This document shows positions 5,858-10,808 of a DNA stretch of 10,808 nucleotides, in pieces. Positions within the stretch are counted from its first letter, which is position 1, and every line of letters starts with the position of its first letter. This DNA is from JBOFHT01 sp051649785. Its GTDB lineage: Archaea > Methanobacteriota > Methanobacteria > Methanobacteriales > Methanobacteriaceae. Location of the stretch: assembly GCA_051649785.1 (NCBI GenBank), contig JBOFHT010000036.1:1-10808 (forward strand), read 5' to 3'. The notes beneath the pieces are model-generated. The model was not told the origin of the DNA and searched no databases. It saw nothing but the letters and a program-made list of their open reading frames with translations. The translations under genes and the position numbers were made by a program.

Positions 5858-6365
5858 CCAAAGACCTAATAGTGGTGCCAATATTAATAATAATACCAGT
5901 AATAATATTATTAATGCTGCTGGTAATGATATTAACAATGATAATTATAATGCAGATAAAATTAAATCTAATGAAATAAAAAAAGAGATTATCATTGATA
6001 CAAACTTTTTTATGATTCCATTTCAATTTGGTGTAGATATAATATCTGAACTTCAAAAAACTTTACCAGGATATGATTTAGTAGCTCCTAATTTTGTTAT
6101 TAAAGAGCTAAAAAAATTAAAAAAAACTCAAAAAGGTAAAGATAAAATTGCAGCAGGTATAGGTATTAAAATAGCTAATTCTCCTTTAATTGTTAAAAAA
6201 GAAGTTGAATTAAAAAAAAAGGAATATGTTGATAATGCACTTCTACGTATTTCAAAAGTTTTAGCTACTAATGATAAAGAACTTCACCAAAAAGCAAAAG
6301 CAAAAGGAATAACTGTTGTTTATTTAAGACAAAAAAAATACATGGCAATTGATGGTCATATTTAG
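5841..6365 (+). CDS. PIN-domain (Fcf1/VapC9-like) ribonuclease-fold protein with Asn-rich N terminus
   Basis: A 174-aa protein with a PIN nuclease domain from about residue 48 to the end. Acidic residues in the expected places are D53 (IIDTNFF), E89 (VIKELKKLKK), D131 (VDNALL) and D145 (TNDKEL); the ending YLRQKKYMAIDGHI is typical of the archaeal Fcf1-like family found beside aIF2-gamma. Fcf1/Nob1-type PIN proteins act in rRNA processing, so a ribosome-related role is likely; substrate unknown. The first 40 residues carry 15 asparagines, a low-complexity extension not expected in the family. The start ATG 5841 overlaps the aIF2-gamma gene by 17 bases and follows GGAGGT (5826-5831) by nine bases; TTG 5835 is a less likely alternative, and no later start precedes D53. 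No toxin-antitoxin partner is adjacent. Confidence 0.85.
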   Translation: MELSNNQRPNSGANINNNTSNNIINAAGNDINNDNYNADKIKSNEIKKEIIIDTNFFMIPFQFGVDIISELQKTLPGYDLVAPNFVIKELKKLKKTQKGKDKIAAGIGIKIANSPLIVKKEVELKKKEYVDNALLRISKVLATNDKELHQKAKAKGITVVYLRQKKYMAIDGHI

Positions 6366-6398
6366 ATTATGATTAATAATTAATAATACTTAATATAA

Positions 6399-6410
6399 TA
6401 ATTATAAAAT
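6399..6410 (+). promoter_or_regulatory. Possible TATA box for ppa
   Basis: TAATTATAAAAT lies about 50 bases before the ppa ATG. A start site some 26 bases downstream would give a leader near 22 bases containing the AGGATGG Shine-Dalgarno (6439-6445). The spacing is right but the whole spacer is AT-rich. Confidence 0.3.
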
Positions 6411-6453
6411 TACAATTAAATCAATTAGGAAACAAATTAGGATGGATTAAAAC

Positions 6454-6975
6454 ATGAATTTATGGAAAGACTTAGCACCAGGACCTTCAGCTCCTGAAAT
6501 AGTATATGCAATTGTAGAAATTCCAAAGGGCTCAAATAACAAGTATGAATATGATAAAGATATGGAAGCTTTTGCGCTTGACCGTGTTTTATATTCTCCT
6601 TTCTTTTATCCTGGTGAATATGGTTTAATACCACAAACTACTTATGATGATGGCGACCCAATGGATATTTTAGTTTTAATGGATCAACCAACTTTTCCAG
6701 GTTGTGTAATTGAATCTCGTCCTATTGGGCTTATGAAAATGATTGATAATGGCGATAAAGATGATAAAGTCTTAGCTGTACCTATAAATGATCCTAAATA
6801 CAAAGATGTTAATGATATTTCCGATATTCCATCTCATATTTTAGATGGGATAACTCATTTCTTCAAAGAATACAAAGCCTTAGAAGGTAAAAAAACTGAA
6901 GTTAATGGATGGGAAGGTGCACAATCTGCATTTGATGCTATTAATCGTTCTATTGAATTATACAAAAAGTTATGA
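6454..6975 (+). CDS. ppa: Inorganic pyrophosphatase (family I, soluble)
   Basis: A 173-aa soluble family I pyrophosphatase that hydrolyses PPi to two phosphates with Mg2+, pulling forward tRNA charging and nucleic acid synthesis. The metal-binding signature DDGDPMDIL is at 65-73, with D66, D68 and D71 as the classic aspartates. E22, K30 and the DRVLYSPFFYPGEYGLIP segment (43-60) also match, and D98, D101 and D103 form the second acidic cluster (MIDNGDKDD). The end (KTEVNGWEGAQSAFDAI) is typical. Length is that of bacterial/archaeal hexameric enzymes. Shine-Dalgarno AGGATGG precedes ATG 6454. Its stop codon overlaps the Shine-Dalgarno of rpoE1, so the two are surely co-transcribed. Confidence 0.97.
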   Translation: MNLWKDLAPGPSAPEIVYAIVEIPKGSNNKYEYDKDMEAFALDRVLYSPFFYPGEYGLIPQTTYDDGDPMDILVLMDQPTFPGCVIESRPIGLMKMIDNGDKDDKVLAVPINDPKYKDVNDISDIPSHILDGITHFFKEYKALEGKKTEVNGWEGAQSAFDAINRSIELYKKL

Positions 6976-6987
6976 AGGAGGCTTTAC

Positions 6988-7581
6988 TTGTATTATATAA
7001 CTAAAATTGAGGATGTTGTGAGAATCCCTCCTTATAGATTTGAAGATCCTCTTGAAGAAGTAGCTATTGAAATTCTTAATGATGATTACACTGGACTACT
7101 TGATAAAAAGTTAGGGATACTTGTTTCTGTTATTGGTATTAGTGATATTGGTGATGGGAAAGTTATTATGGGTGATGGTGCTAGCTATCATGACATTAAT
7201 TTTGATGCAATATTCTTTAAACCAGATCTTCATGAAATTATTGAAGGGGAAGTTATTGAAATGGCAGAGTTTGGTGCTTTTGTAAGAATTGGTCCAATGG
7301 ACGGATTAGTTCATGTATCTCAGGTTACAGATGACTTTATTACCTACGATGCTAAAAGAGCTGCTTTAATTGGTAAGGAATCTAATAAATCTCTTGAAGA
7401 AGGAGATAGTGTAAGAGCTAGAATTGTTGCTTTAAGTTTAAAAGGTAAATCTAGTAAAGAAACTAAAATTGGTCTTACTATGAGACAATATGGTTTGGGT
7501 CGCCTTGATTGGATTGAAGCAGAAAAGAAGAAAGGCAAAGAAAAAGTCAGTGAAAAAAGCAAAGCTAAAAGTGAGGACTGA
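6988..7581 (+). CDS. rpoE1: RNA polymerase stalk subunit Rpo7 (RpoE1)
   Basis: A 197-aa Rpo7, the archaeal counterpart of eukaryotic Rpb7. With Rpo4 (not in this window) it forms the polymerase stalk, which helps open the promoter and contacts emerging RNA. The N-terminal tip domain spans about 1-80 (YYITKIEDVVRIPP start, then DDYTGLLDKKLG). An S1 RNA-binding fold follows at about 82-167, with EGEVIEMAEFGAFVRIGPMD (86-105) and GLVHVSQV (106-113). The last 20 or so residues (from about 176) are a lysine/glutamate-rich tail. The start is TTG 6988, set by AAGGAGG (6975-6981), which overlaps the ppa stop. It is followed five bases later by rpoE2. Confidence 0.96.
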   Translation: MYYITKIEDVVRIPPYRFEDPLEEVAIEILNDDYTGLLDKKLGILVSVIGISDIGDGKVIMGDGASYHDINFDAIFFKPDLHEIIEGEVIEMAEFGAFVRIGPMDGLVHVSQVTDDFITYDAKRAALIGKESNKSLEEGDSVRARIVALSLKGKSSKETKIGLTMRQYGLGRLDWIEAEKKKGKEKVSEKSKAKSED

Positions 7582-7586
7582 ATTTA

Positions 7587-7769
7587 ATGGTTCAAAAAGC
7601 CTGTACTTCTTGTAAAAGAATAAGTGAGAAAGATTTATGTCCTGTTTGTAAGAGACCTACTTCTACTAATTGGAGTGGTTATTTAATAATCATTGACCCT
7701 GATAAATCTGATTTAGCTAAAGAACTTAATATCAATCTTCCAGGCAAATATGCTTTAAGAGTTAGATAA
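7587..7769 (+). CDS. rpoE2: Transcription elongation factor Spt4 (RpoE2)
   Basis: A 60-aa zinc-ribbon protein, archaeal Spt4, historically named RpoE2. It pairs with Spt5 to clamp RNA polymerase during elongation. Zinc ligands are C6, C9, C18 and C21 (two CxxC pairs). The following segment TNWSGYLIIIDPDKSDLAKE (27-46) is the Spt4 core, including the IDPDKS turn that meets Spt5. Length is normal for archaea. ATG 7587 comes five bases after the rpoE1 stop, with GTGAGG in the end of rpoE1 as a possible ribosome-binding site, so expression is probably coupled. The ppa-rpoE1-rpoE2 run is tight and likely one operon. Confidence 0.94.
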   Translation: MVQKACTSCKRISEKDLCPVCKRPTSTNWSGYLIIIDPDKSDLAKELNINLPGKYALRVR

Positions 7770-7790
7770 TTAAGGATTATAGTATACTTT

Positions 7791-7818
7791 TGTTTATCTA
7801 TGTAAACAGATTATATTT
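7791..7818 (+). promoter_or_regulatory. Inverted repeat abutting a putative TATA box ahead of the dephospho-CoA kinase gene
   Basis: TGTTTA (7791-7796) and TAAACA (7803-7808) are exact inverted copies with a 6-base spacer. A TATA-like ATTATATTTT (7810-7819) begins two bases later, so the right arm covers the expected BRE position. A start near 7840 would leave a leader of about 26 bases. This is the usual place for an archaeal operator. Alternatively it is a weak hairpin after rpoE2. Confidence 0.35.
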
Positions 7819-7866
7819 TTAATTTTACTTATTATTATAGCTATTTAGAGAATAATGGGGTTTTAA

Positions 7867-8409
7867 ATGCTCATTCTAACTAAAGACTTAAGGCAAGAAT
7901 TTAAAAAGCCATTAGGTGATTTATATGCTTCTTTTGATGAAGCAATTTCTAAAATAAATCCTAATAGTTTTCTGATTTCTGTTGGTGATGAAACAACAAA
8001 AAATCTTATTGAATCAGGATTAAAATCAGATATTAGTATTATAGATAATCTTATTCAAAGAAAAAACTCAAACTACCAGTTTGAAAATCATGATAATATT
8101 TTTAATAATATATTAAATGCTGAAAACCCTCCTGGAACCATTAGTAATTCTCTATGGGAAACCATAGAACTAGCTATTAATTATAAGTTAGAAAGCTCAA
8201 ATTCTAGCTCTAAAAAAAACAATTTTCTCATTGTTGTTAATGGTGAAGAAGATCTTGCAGTTCTTCCATGTATTTTAATGGCTCCTAAAAATACTGTTAT
8301 ATTATATGGTCAACCTAATGAAGGGGTTGTCCTTGTAGATGTTCAAAAAGCTAAAAATAAAGCTAAAAAATTTATTAGTAAATTTGATAAAATTAATAAG
8401 TTAAATTAA
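7867..8409 (+). CDS. GTP-dependent dephospho-CoA kinase (DUF359 family)
   Basis: A 180-aa protein of the former DUF359 family, identified in Thermococcus as a GTP-dependent dephospho-CoA kinase, which carries out the last step of CoA synthesis in many archaea. Family blocks in order are KKPLGDLY (13-20), ISVGDETT (37-44), the IID segment (58-60), NPPGTIS (87-93), NGEEDLAVLP (125-134) and LYGQPNEGVVLV (146-157). The block after IID usually reads close to DGKxxR but here is DNLIQR, a possible divergence. A serine/asparagine-rich linker lies at about 110-119. Shine-Dalgarno-like GGGGTT (7857-7862) precedes ATG 7867. It lies 97 bases after rpoE2, probably under its own promoter. Catalytic function is inferred from the family only. 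Confidence 0.85.
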   Translation: MLILTKDLRQEFKKPLGDLYASFDEAISKINPNSFLISVGDETTKNLIESGLKSDISIIDNLIQRKNSNYQFENHDNIFNNILNAENPPGTISNSLWETIELAINYKLESSNSSSKKNNFLIVVNGEEDLAVLPCILMAPKNTVILYGQPNEGVVLVDVQKAKNKAKKFISKFDKINKLN

Positions 8410-8525
8410 GTTAATATAATATAATGATTTAATTTAGTTATATAATAAATTAATTTAATATTAATTAAGTTAATTTAAAATAATATATTTATATTTAAAT
8501 AAGAAATTAACTATGGAGATTAATT
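8410..8525. promoter_or_regulatory. AT-only spacer with probable rps24e promoter
   Basis: Spacer of almost pure A/T. TAATATATT (8481-8489) is a plausible TATA box; a start near 8511 would give a very short leader that still contains the GGAG (8515-8518) used for rps24e. No gene is visible. Confidence 0.3.
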
Positions 8526-8840
8526 ATGGAAATTAATATAATTGATAAAAAAGAAAATAAAATTTTAAACAGAACTGAAGTTAAGTTTGAATGTTTGTAT
8601 CAAGGTGATGCTACTCCTAAAACTTTGGATGTTAAAAGTAAATTAGTAGCTATGCTTGATTCTAAAAAAGATCTTACTGTTATTGATTCTATTCAACCTA
8701 ACTATGGTGAAGGAAAAGCATCAGCTTATGCTAAAGTCTATGGCTCTTTGGAAAGTTTAAAATCAATTGAAACTGAACATGTTTTAAACAAAAACAAAGA
8801 AGAAGTGCCTGCTGATAAAGATGATGCGGAATCAGAATAA
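8526..8840 (+). CDS. rps24e: Small ribosomal subunit protein eS24
   Basis: A 104-aa archaeal S24e. Family features are the start MEINIIDKKENKILNRTEVKF, the TPKTLDVKSKLVAMLDSKKD segment (30-49) and SIQPNYGEGKASAYAKVYGS (55-74), the best-conserved block. The tail is acidic (PADKDDAESE). Length matches archaeal homologues. ATG 8526 is chosen because GGAGAT (8515-8520) lies at the right distance and the protein begins in the conserved strand. The 13 bases before the start nearly copy the first 13 bases of the gene, creating an upstream out-of-frame ATG at 8513. rps27ae follows after 19 bases, so the two are one transcript. Confidence 0.95.
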   Translation: MEINIIDKKENKILNRTEVKFECLYQGDATPKTLDVKSKLVAMLDSKKDLTVIDSIQPNYGEGKASAYAKVYGSLESLKSIETEHVLNKNKEEVPADKDDAESE

Positions 8841-8859
8841 TCTATAAGGAGAATTAATT

Positions 8860-9015
8860 ATGAAAAAATCTAATCTTTATAAAGTTGATGGCGACAAAAT
8901 TACAAGAAAAAACCCATTTTGCCCTAGATGTTCCAGTGGTGTCTTTATGGCAGATCATGGTGATAGATATTCCTGTGGTAAATGTGGCTACAGTGAAATG
9001 AAAACTAAAGATTAA
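8860..9015 (+). CDS. rps27ae: Small ribosomal subunit protein eS31 (S27ae), zinc-binding
   Basis: A 51-aa zinc-ribbon protein of the 30S subunit, the archaeal version of S27a, without the ubiquitin fusion seen in eukaryotes. Zinc ligands are C21, C24, C39 and C42, in NPFCPRCSSGVFMADH and RYSCGKCGYSE. Length is typical for archaea. Shine-Dalgarno AAGGAG (8846-8851) lies eight bases before ATG 8860. It is the last gene of the conserved information-processing block; a run of T-tracts follows. In many archaea kae1/bud32 lies nearby, but it is absent here. Confidence 0.95.
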   Translation: MKKSNLYKVDGDKITRKNPFCPRCSSGVFMADHGDRYSCGKCGYSEMKTKD

Positions 9016-9040
9016 TTCTAATCTTTATTTATTTTTACTT

Positions 9041-9107
9041 ATTTTTTAATAATTTTTTATTTTATTTTTCAATAATTTTTTTATTTTATCTTCTAATAAT
9101 TTTTTTA
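9041..9107 (+). terminator. Triple T-tract terminator after rps27ae
   Basis: Three repeats beginning AATAAT followed by T6 or T7 (starting 9048, 9071 and 9095, 23-24 bases apart) come right after rps27ae, with another T6 at 9042-9047. Euryarchaeal RNA polymerase terminates at such T-runs on the non-template strand without needing a hairpin, so this is a strong end point for the ribosomal operon. Confidence 0.65.
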
Positions 9108-9189
9108 AATTTGAAGTCATTAAGTTATTATTATATTATATGAATTCTAAAAATATAATATTCTCATGTAGATAAATATATATTATTAT

Positions 9190-9234
9190 AGTTATATATA
9201 TAATTAATAATAAATAATTAATTTACAGGGGGAT
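9190..9234 (+). promoter_or_regulatory. Probable promoter and ribosome-binding site of the PEBP-like gene
   Basis: AGTTATATATATAA (9190-9203) is a good TATA-type box. A start about 26 bases downstream would leave a leader of roughly 17 bases, containing the purine-rich AGGGGGAT (9227-9234) as Shine-Dalgarno. A second TATA-like run, AAATATATATTA, lies at about 9174-9185. Confidence 0.4.
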
Positions 9235-9240
9235 TAAAAA

Positions 9241-9795
9241 ATGAGGCCTAAAAATTTTTTTAGAGTAGCTATATTTTTGATAATTTTAATTATTGGGGTT
9301 TCTTTAGCATCATCAGTAGTTGTTGCAAAAGATACATCAAAAATGGAGATTAAGAGTTCAGGTATTAGTAATGGCAAAATATCTGAAAAATATGGTATGT
9401 ATGGTGTTGTAGATAAAAAAGGTATTCCTAAAATATCAATACCTATAGAAGTTAAAAAAGCACCAAAAAATACAAAATATTATGCTATTTATATGTATGA
9501 CAATAATGTACCTTGGGTCCATTGGTTAGCTGTAAATTATAATAGCAAAAATTTTAAAGCAGATGCAAGTAGAAAAAATGCTAAGTCTATGATACAAGGT
9601 AAAAATAGCTTTGGTAAAGTAGGGTATGGTGGTCCAACACCTCCTGATAAAACACACACTTACACAATTAAAGTTTATGCACTTAAAAGTAAAGTTAAAC
9701 TCAGTAATGGCTTTTCTTATAAACAATTTAATAAAGCAATTAAAGGTAAAATACTTTCTACAAAAACAATTAAAGGTAAATATATAAAAAAATAG
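9241..9795 (+). CDS. Secreted PEBP/YbhB (Raf kinase inhibitor-like) family protein
   Basis: A 184-aa protein with a signal peptide or N-terminal anchor: basic start MRPKNFFR, then a hydrophobic stretch at about 9-28, with likely cleavage after VVA (27-29). The mature part is of the phosphatidylethanolamine-binding family: WVHWLAVN (92-99), YGGPTPPDKTHTYTIKVYAL (129-148, the PPxxxHxY pocket motif with H139 and Y141) and FSYKQFNKAIKGK near the end. The usual DPDAP block before WVHW is reduced to DNNVP (87-91), so ligand binding may be altered. It is lysine-rich. The function of prokaryotic PEBP proteins is poorly known; a secreted ligand-binding or inhibitory role is inference. It has its own promoter and lies beyond the ribosomal operon terminator. 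Confidence 0.85.
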   Translation: MRPKNFFRVAIFLIILIIGVSLASSVVVAKDTSKMEIKSSGISNGKISEKYGMYGVVDKKGIPKISIPIEVKKAPKNTKYYAIYMYDNNVPWVHWLAVNYNSKNFKADASRKNAKSMIQGKNSFGKVGYGGPTPPDKTHTYTIKVYALKSKVKLSNGFSYKQFNKAIKGKILSTKTIKGKYIKK

Positions 9796-9861
9796 TAAAA
9801 AGTAGATAGATAGTAAATGGAATATTACAGTTAAAAATTAATATATATTTTATGTGATATT

Positions 9862-10491
9862 ATGGGTGTTTTAGAAGATATTTCTGAAGTTGATGTTTTC
9901 ACTATTGATAGGTTAACTACATTAATAGATGGGATATTTGCAATAGCTATGACTATACTTATTCTTAATATTTCAATTCCAGTTCTTTCAGGGACTGTTT
10001 CCGAAAATTTAATAGCTAATAATCTATGGAGAATTTCTGTTCATTATATTCAATTTGTTATTAGTTTTATTATTCTGGCTATGTTATGGATAAGTAGCCA
10101 TAAACAATTTTCATTTGTATCTAAAATTGACAAAACTTATCTTTGGATTAATATCTTTTGGCTTTTATTTATTGTTACAGTTCCGTTTACTACTAGCTTA
10201 AATGGTACTTACCCAGGGTTTATTCTTCCAAATCTTATTTTTAACATTAATATGTTAATTATTGGTTTGATAATGTTTAGCAGTTGGATTTATCTAACTA
10301 AAAAAGGTTTAATTAAAGAAAATACAAGTTCACTAGCTATAAAAGCTATTAATATAAGCTCATTATTGCTTATTTTTATTTCAATTATTTCTATAGGTCT
10401 TTCTTTTATATTTCCTCATTATAGTAATTTTCCTTATATGATATTCCTATTTAAAGAATTTATTATTAAGAAAATTATTATTATTAAATAA
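9862..10491 (+). CDS. TMEM175/DUF1211-family membrane protein, putative potassium channel
   Basis: A 209-aa integral membrane protein. Likely membrane segments are at about 19-41, 59-78, 92-113, 121-146 and 162-184, with a weak sixth at about 190-207. The first shows RLTTLIDGIFAIAMTILILNI (17-37), matching the TMEM175 signature RxxxFSDGxxAIxxTLLVL, although FS is replaced by LI while R17, D23 and G24 remain. LWISSHKQF (75-83) and INIFWLLFIVTVPFTT (96-111) also fit the family. Bacterial and archaeal members have been described as potassium-permeable channels. The last segment is short and ends in an odd IIKKIIIIK, possibly a shortened C terminus. No strong Shine-Dalgarno is seen; GTGAT lies only three bases before ATG 9862. 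It is 66 bases after the PEBP-like gene and may share its transcript. Confidence 0.8.
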   Translation: MGVLEDISEVDVFTIDRLTTLIDGIFAIAMTILILNISIPVLSGTVSENLIANNLWRISVHYIQFVISFIILAMLWISSHKQFSFVSKIDKTYLWINIFWLLFIVTVPFTTSLNGTYPGFILPNLIFNINMLIIGLIMFSSWIYLTKKGLIKENTSSLAIKAINISSLLLIFISIISIGLSFIFPHYSNFPYMIFLFKEFIIKKIIIIK

Positions 10492-10702
10492 ATTATTGTT
10501 AAATAGTTTAATATCAAATATATTATTATCAAACCAGTTATAATTATATTAAGTTTATAATAATCTATTTTTATTCTCTATATCTGCAATAACTATAATT
10601 ATAAATATAATAATGGCGTATAAATATTAAATAGTATAATAGCTAGAAATATAGTACTCGTCATGAAAAACTTTATATATTTTAAAGCTCATATTTATTA
10701 TT
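10492..10702. other. AT-rich spacer before the right-edge gene
   Basis: No gene is visible. A T5 run (10568-10572) might end the TMEM175-like transcript. The palindromic motif TATAATTATA occurs twice (around 10541-10550 and 10595-10604). The right end carries a clear promoter, listed separately. No insertion-sequence end could be recognised. Confidence 0.4.
10664..10681 (+). promoter_or_regulatory. Archaeal BRE/TATA promoter giving a leaderless transcript
   Basis: TGAAAAAC (BRE-like, 10664-10671) followed by TTTATATAT (10672-10680) is the best promoter match in the window. The TATA centre is about 27 bases before ATG 10703, so transcription should start at or next to the start codon. There is no Shine-Dalgarno in between, consistent with leaderless translation. 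Confidence 0.6.
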
Positions 10703-10808
10703 ATGTCTCGTAAAGCTAGTATAAATAAGGAGCATGCATCTGTTGAAAACATTCAAAACCGCATTAAATATTTAGAACAGGATATAAAAGTTTTAAATAA
10801 ACTTTATT
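10703..10808 (+). CDS. Partial unidentified protein (N terminus only)
   Basis: The ORF runs off the window with 35 codons visible: it begins MSRKASINKEHASVENIQ and continues to LNKLY. I do not recognise it with confidence. The visible part is basic and helical; ASVENIQNRIKYLEQDIKVL suggests a coiled coil. Such a start is compatible with helix-turn-helix transposases (for example IS630-like) in methanogens, but nothing diagnostic is in view. The start is supported by the TATA box 27 bases upstream and an open frame to the edge. Some less AT-biased codons (GAG, GCA, CGC) appear compared with its neighbours. Confidence 0.55.
   Translation, partial: MSRKASINKEHASVENIQNRIKYLEQDIKVLNKLY

Noticed and set aside
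5841..6365. VapC-type toxin of a toxin-antitoxin pair
   Set aside because: The sequence fits the Fcf1-like PIN family and its partner gene is aIF2-gamma; no small antitoxin gene lies beside it.
9840..9849. TATA box driving the TMEM175-like gene
   Set aside because: AATATATATT is only about 17 bases before the ATG, so RNA would start inside the coding region; co-transcription with the PEBP-like gene or another box is more likely.
10400..10491. Frameshift in the last helix of the TMEM175-like gene
   Set aside because: The odd end (IIKKIIIIK) raised suspicion, but other frames offer no clear continuation with a better helix, so only possible shortening is noted.

Overview
This is a very AT-rich stretch of a euryarchaeal chromosome, most likely from the order Methanobacteriales (a Methanobrevibacter- or Methanosphaera-like host-associated methanogen). 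The evidence is archaeal/eukaryotic-type ribosomal proteins (L7Ae, S28e, L24e, S6e, S24e, S27ae), archaeal initiation factors aIF5B and aIF2-gamma, RNA polymerase stalk subunit Rpo7 with Spt4, strong A/T codon bias, purely AT spacers and TATA-type promoters. The exact genus and species cannot be fixed from sequence alone.

Layout. Bases 1-414 are a gene-free leader ending in a good RNA hairpin. Bases 415-3714 hold rpl7ae, rps28e, rpl24e, ndk and the gene for aIF5B (infB). Bases 3838-4233 hold rps6e, followed by a 391-base AT spacer with small tandem repeats. Bases 4625-6365 hold the aIF2-gamma gene, overlapped by a PIN-domain nuclease gene with an unusual asparagine-rich N terminus. Bases 6454-7769 hold ppa, rpoE1 and rpoE2 (spt4). 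Bases 7867-8409 hold a GTP-dependent dephospho-CoA kinase family gene. Bases 8526-9015 hold rps24e and rps27ae, followed by a triple T-tract terminator. All recognised genes are on the + strand. Two genes, rpl24e (52 aa) and rps27ae (51 aa), are very short.

The first 9 kb is the well-known archaeal information-processing cluster. It links ribosome assembly, initiator tRNA and subunit joining (aIF2, aIF5B), transcription elongation (Rpo7, Spt4), NTP balance and pyrophosphate removal (NDK, PPase), and CoA synthesis. The kae1/bud32 gene that I recall as a common neighbour after rps27ae is not here. Instead, beyond the terminator, the right end (9241-10808) is accessory: a secreted PEBP/YbhB-like protein, a TMEM175-like membrane channel protein with a divergent signature, and the start of an unidentified ORF with a textbook leaderless promoter.

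I see no convincing new multi-gene system. The most interesting signals are regulatory: a hairpin just upstream of the rpl7ae Shine-Dalgarno, a hairpin between rps28e and rpl24e, tandem T-tract/TATA elements before infB together with its missing Shine-Dalgarno, a palindrome abutting the putative TATA box of the dephospho-CoA kinase gene, and a duplicated start-codon region at rps24e. No tRNA, rRNA, CRISPR array or complete insertion sequence was found.
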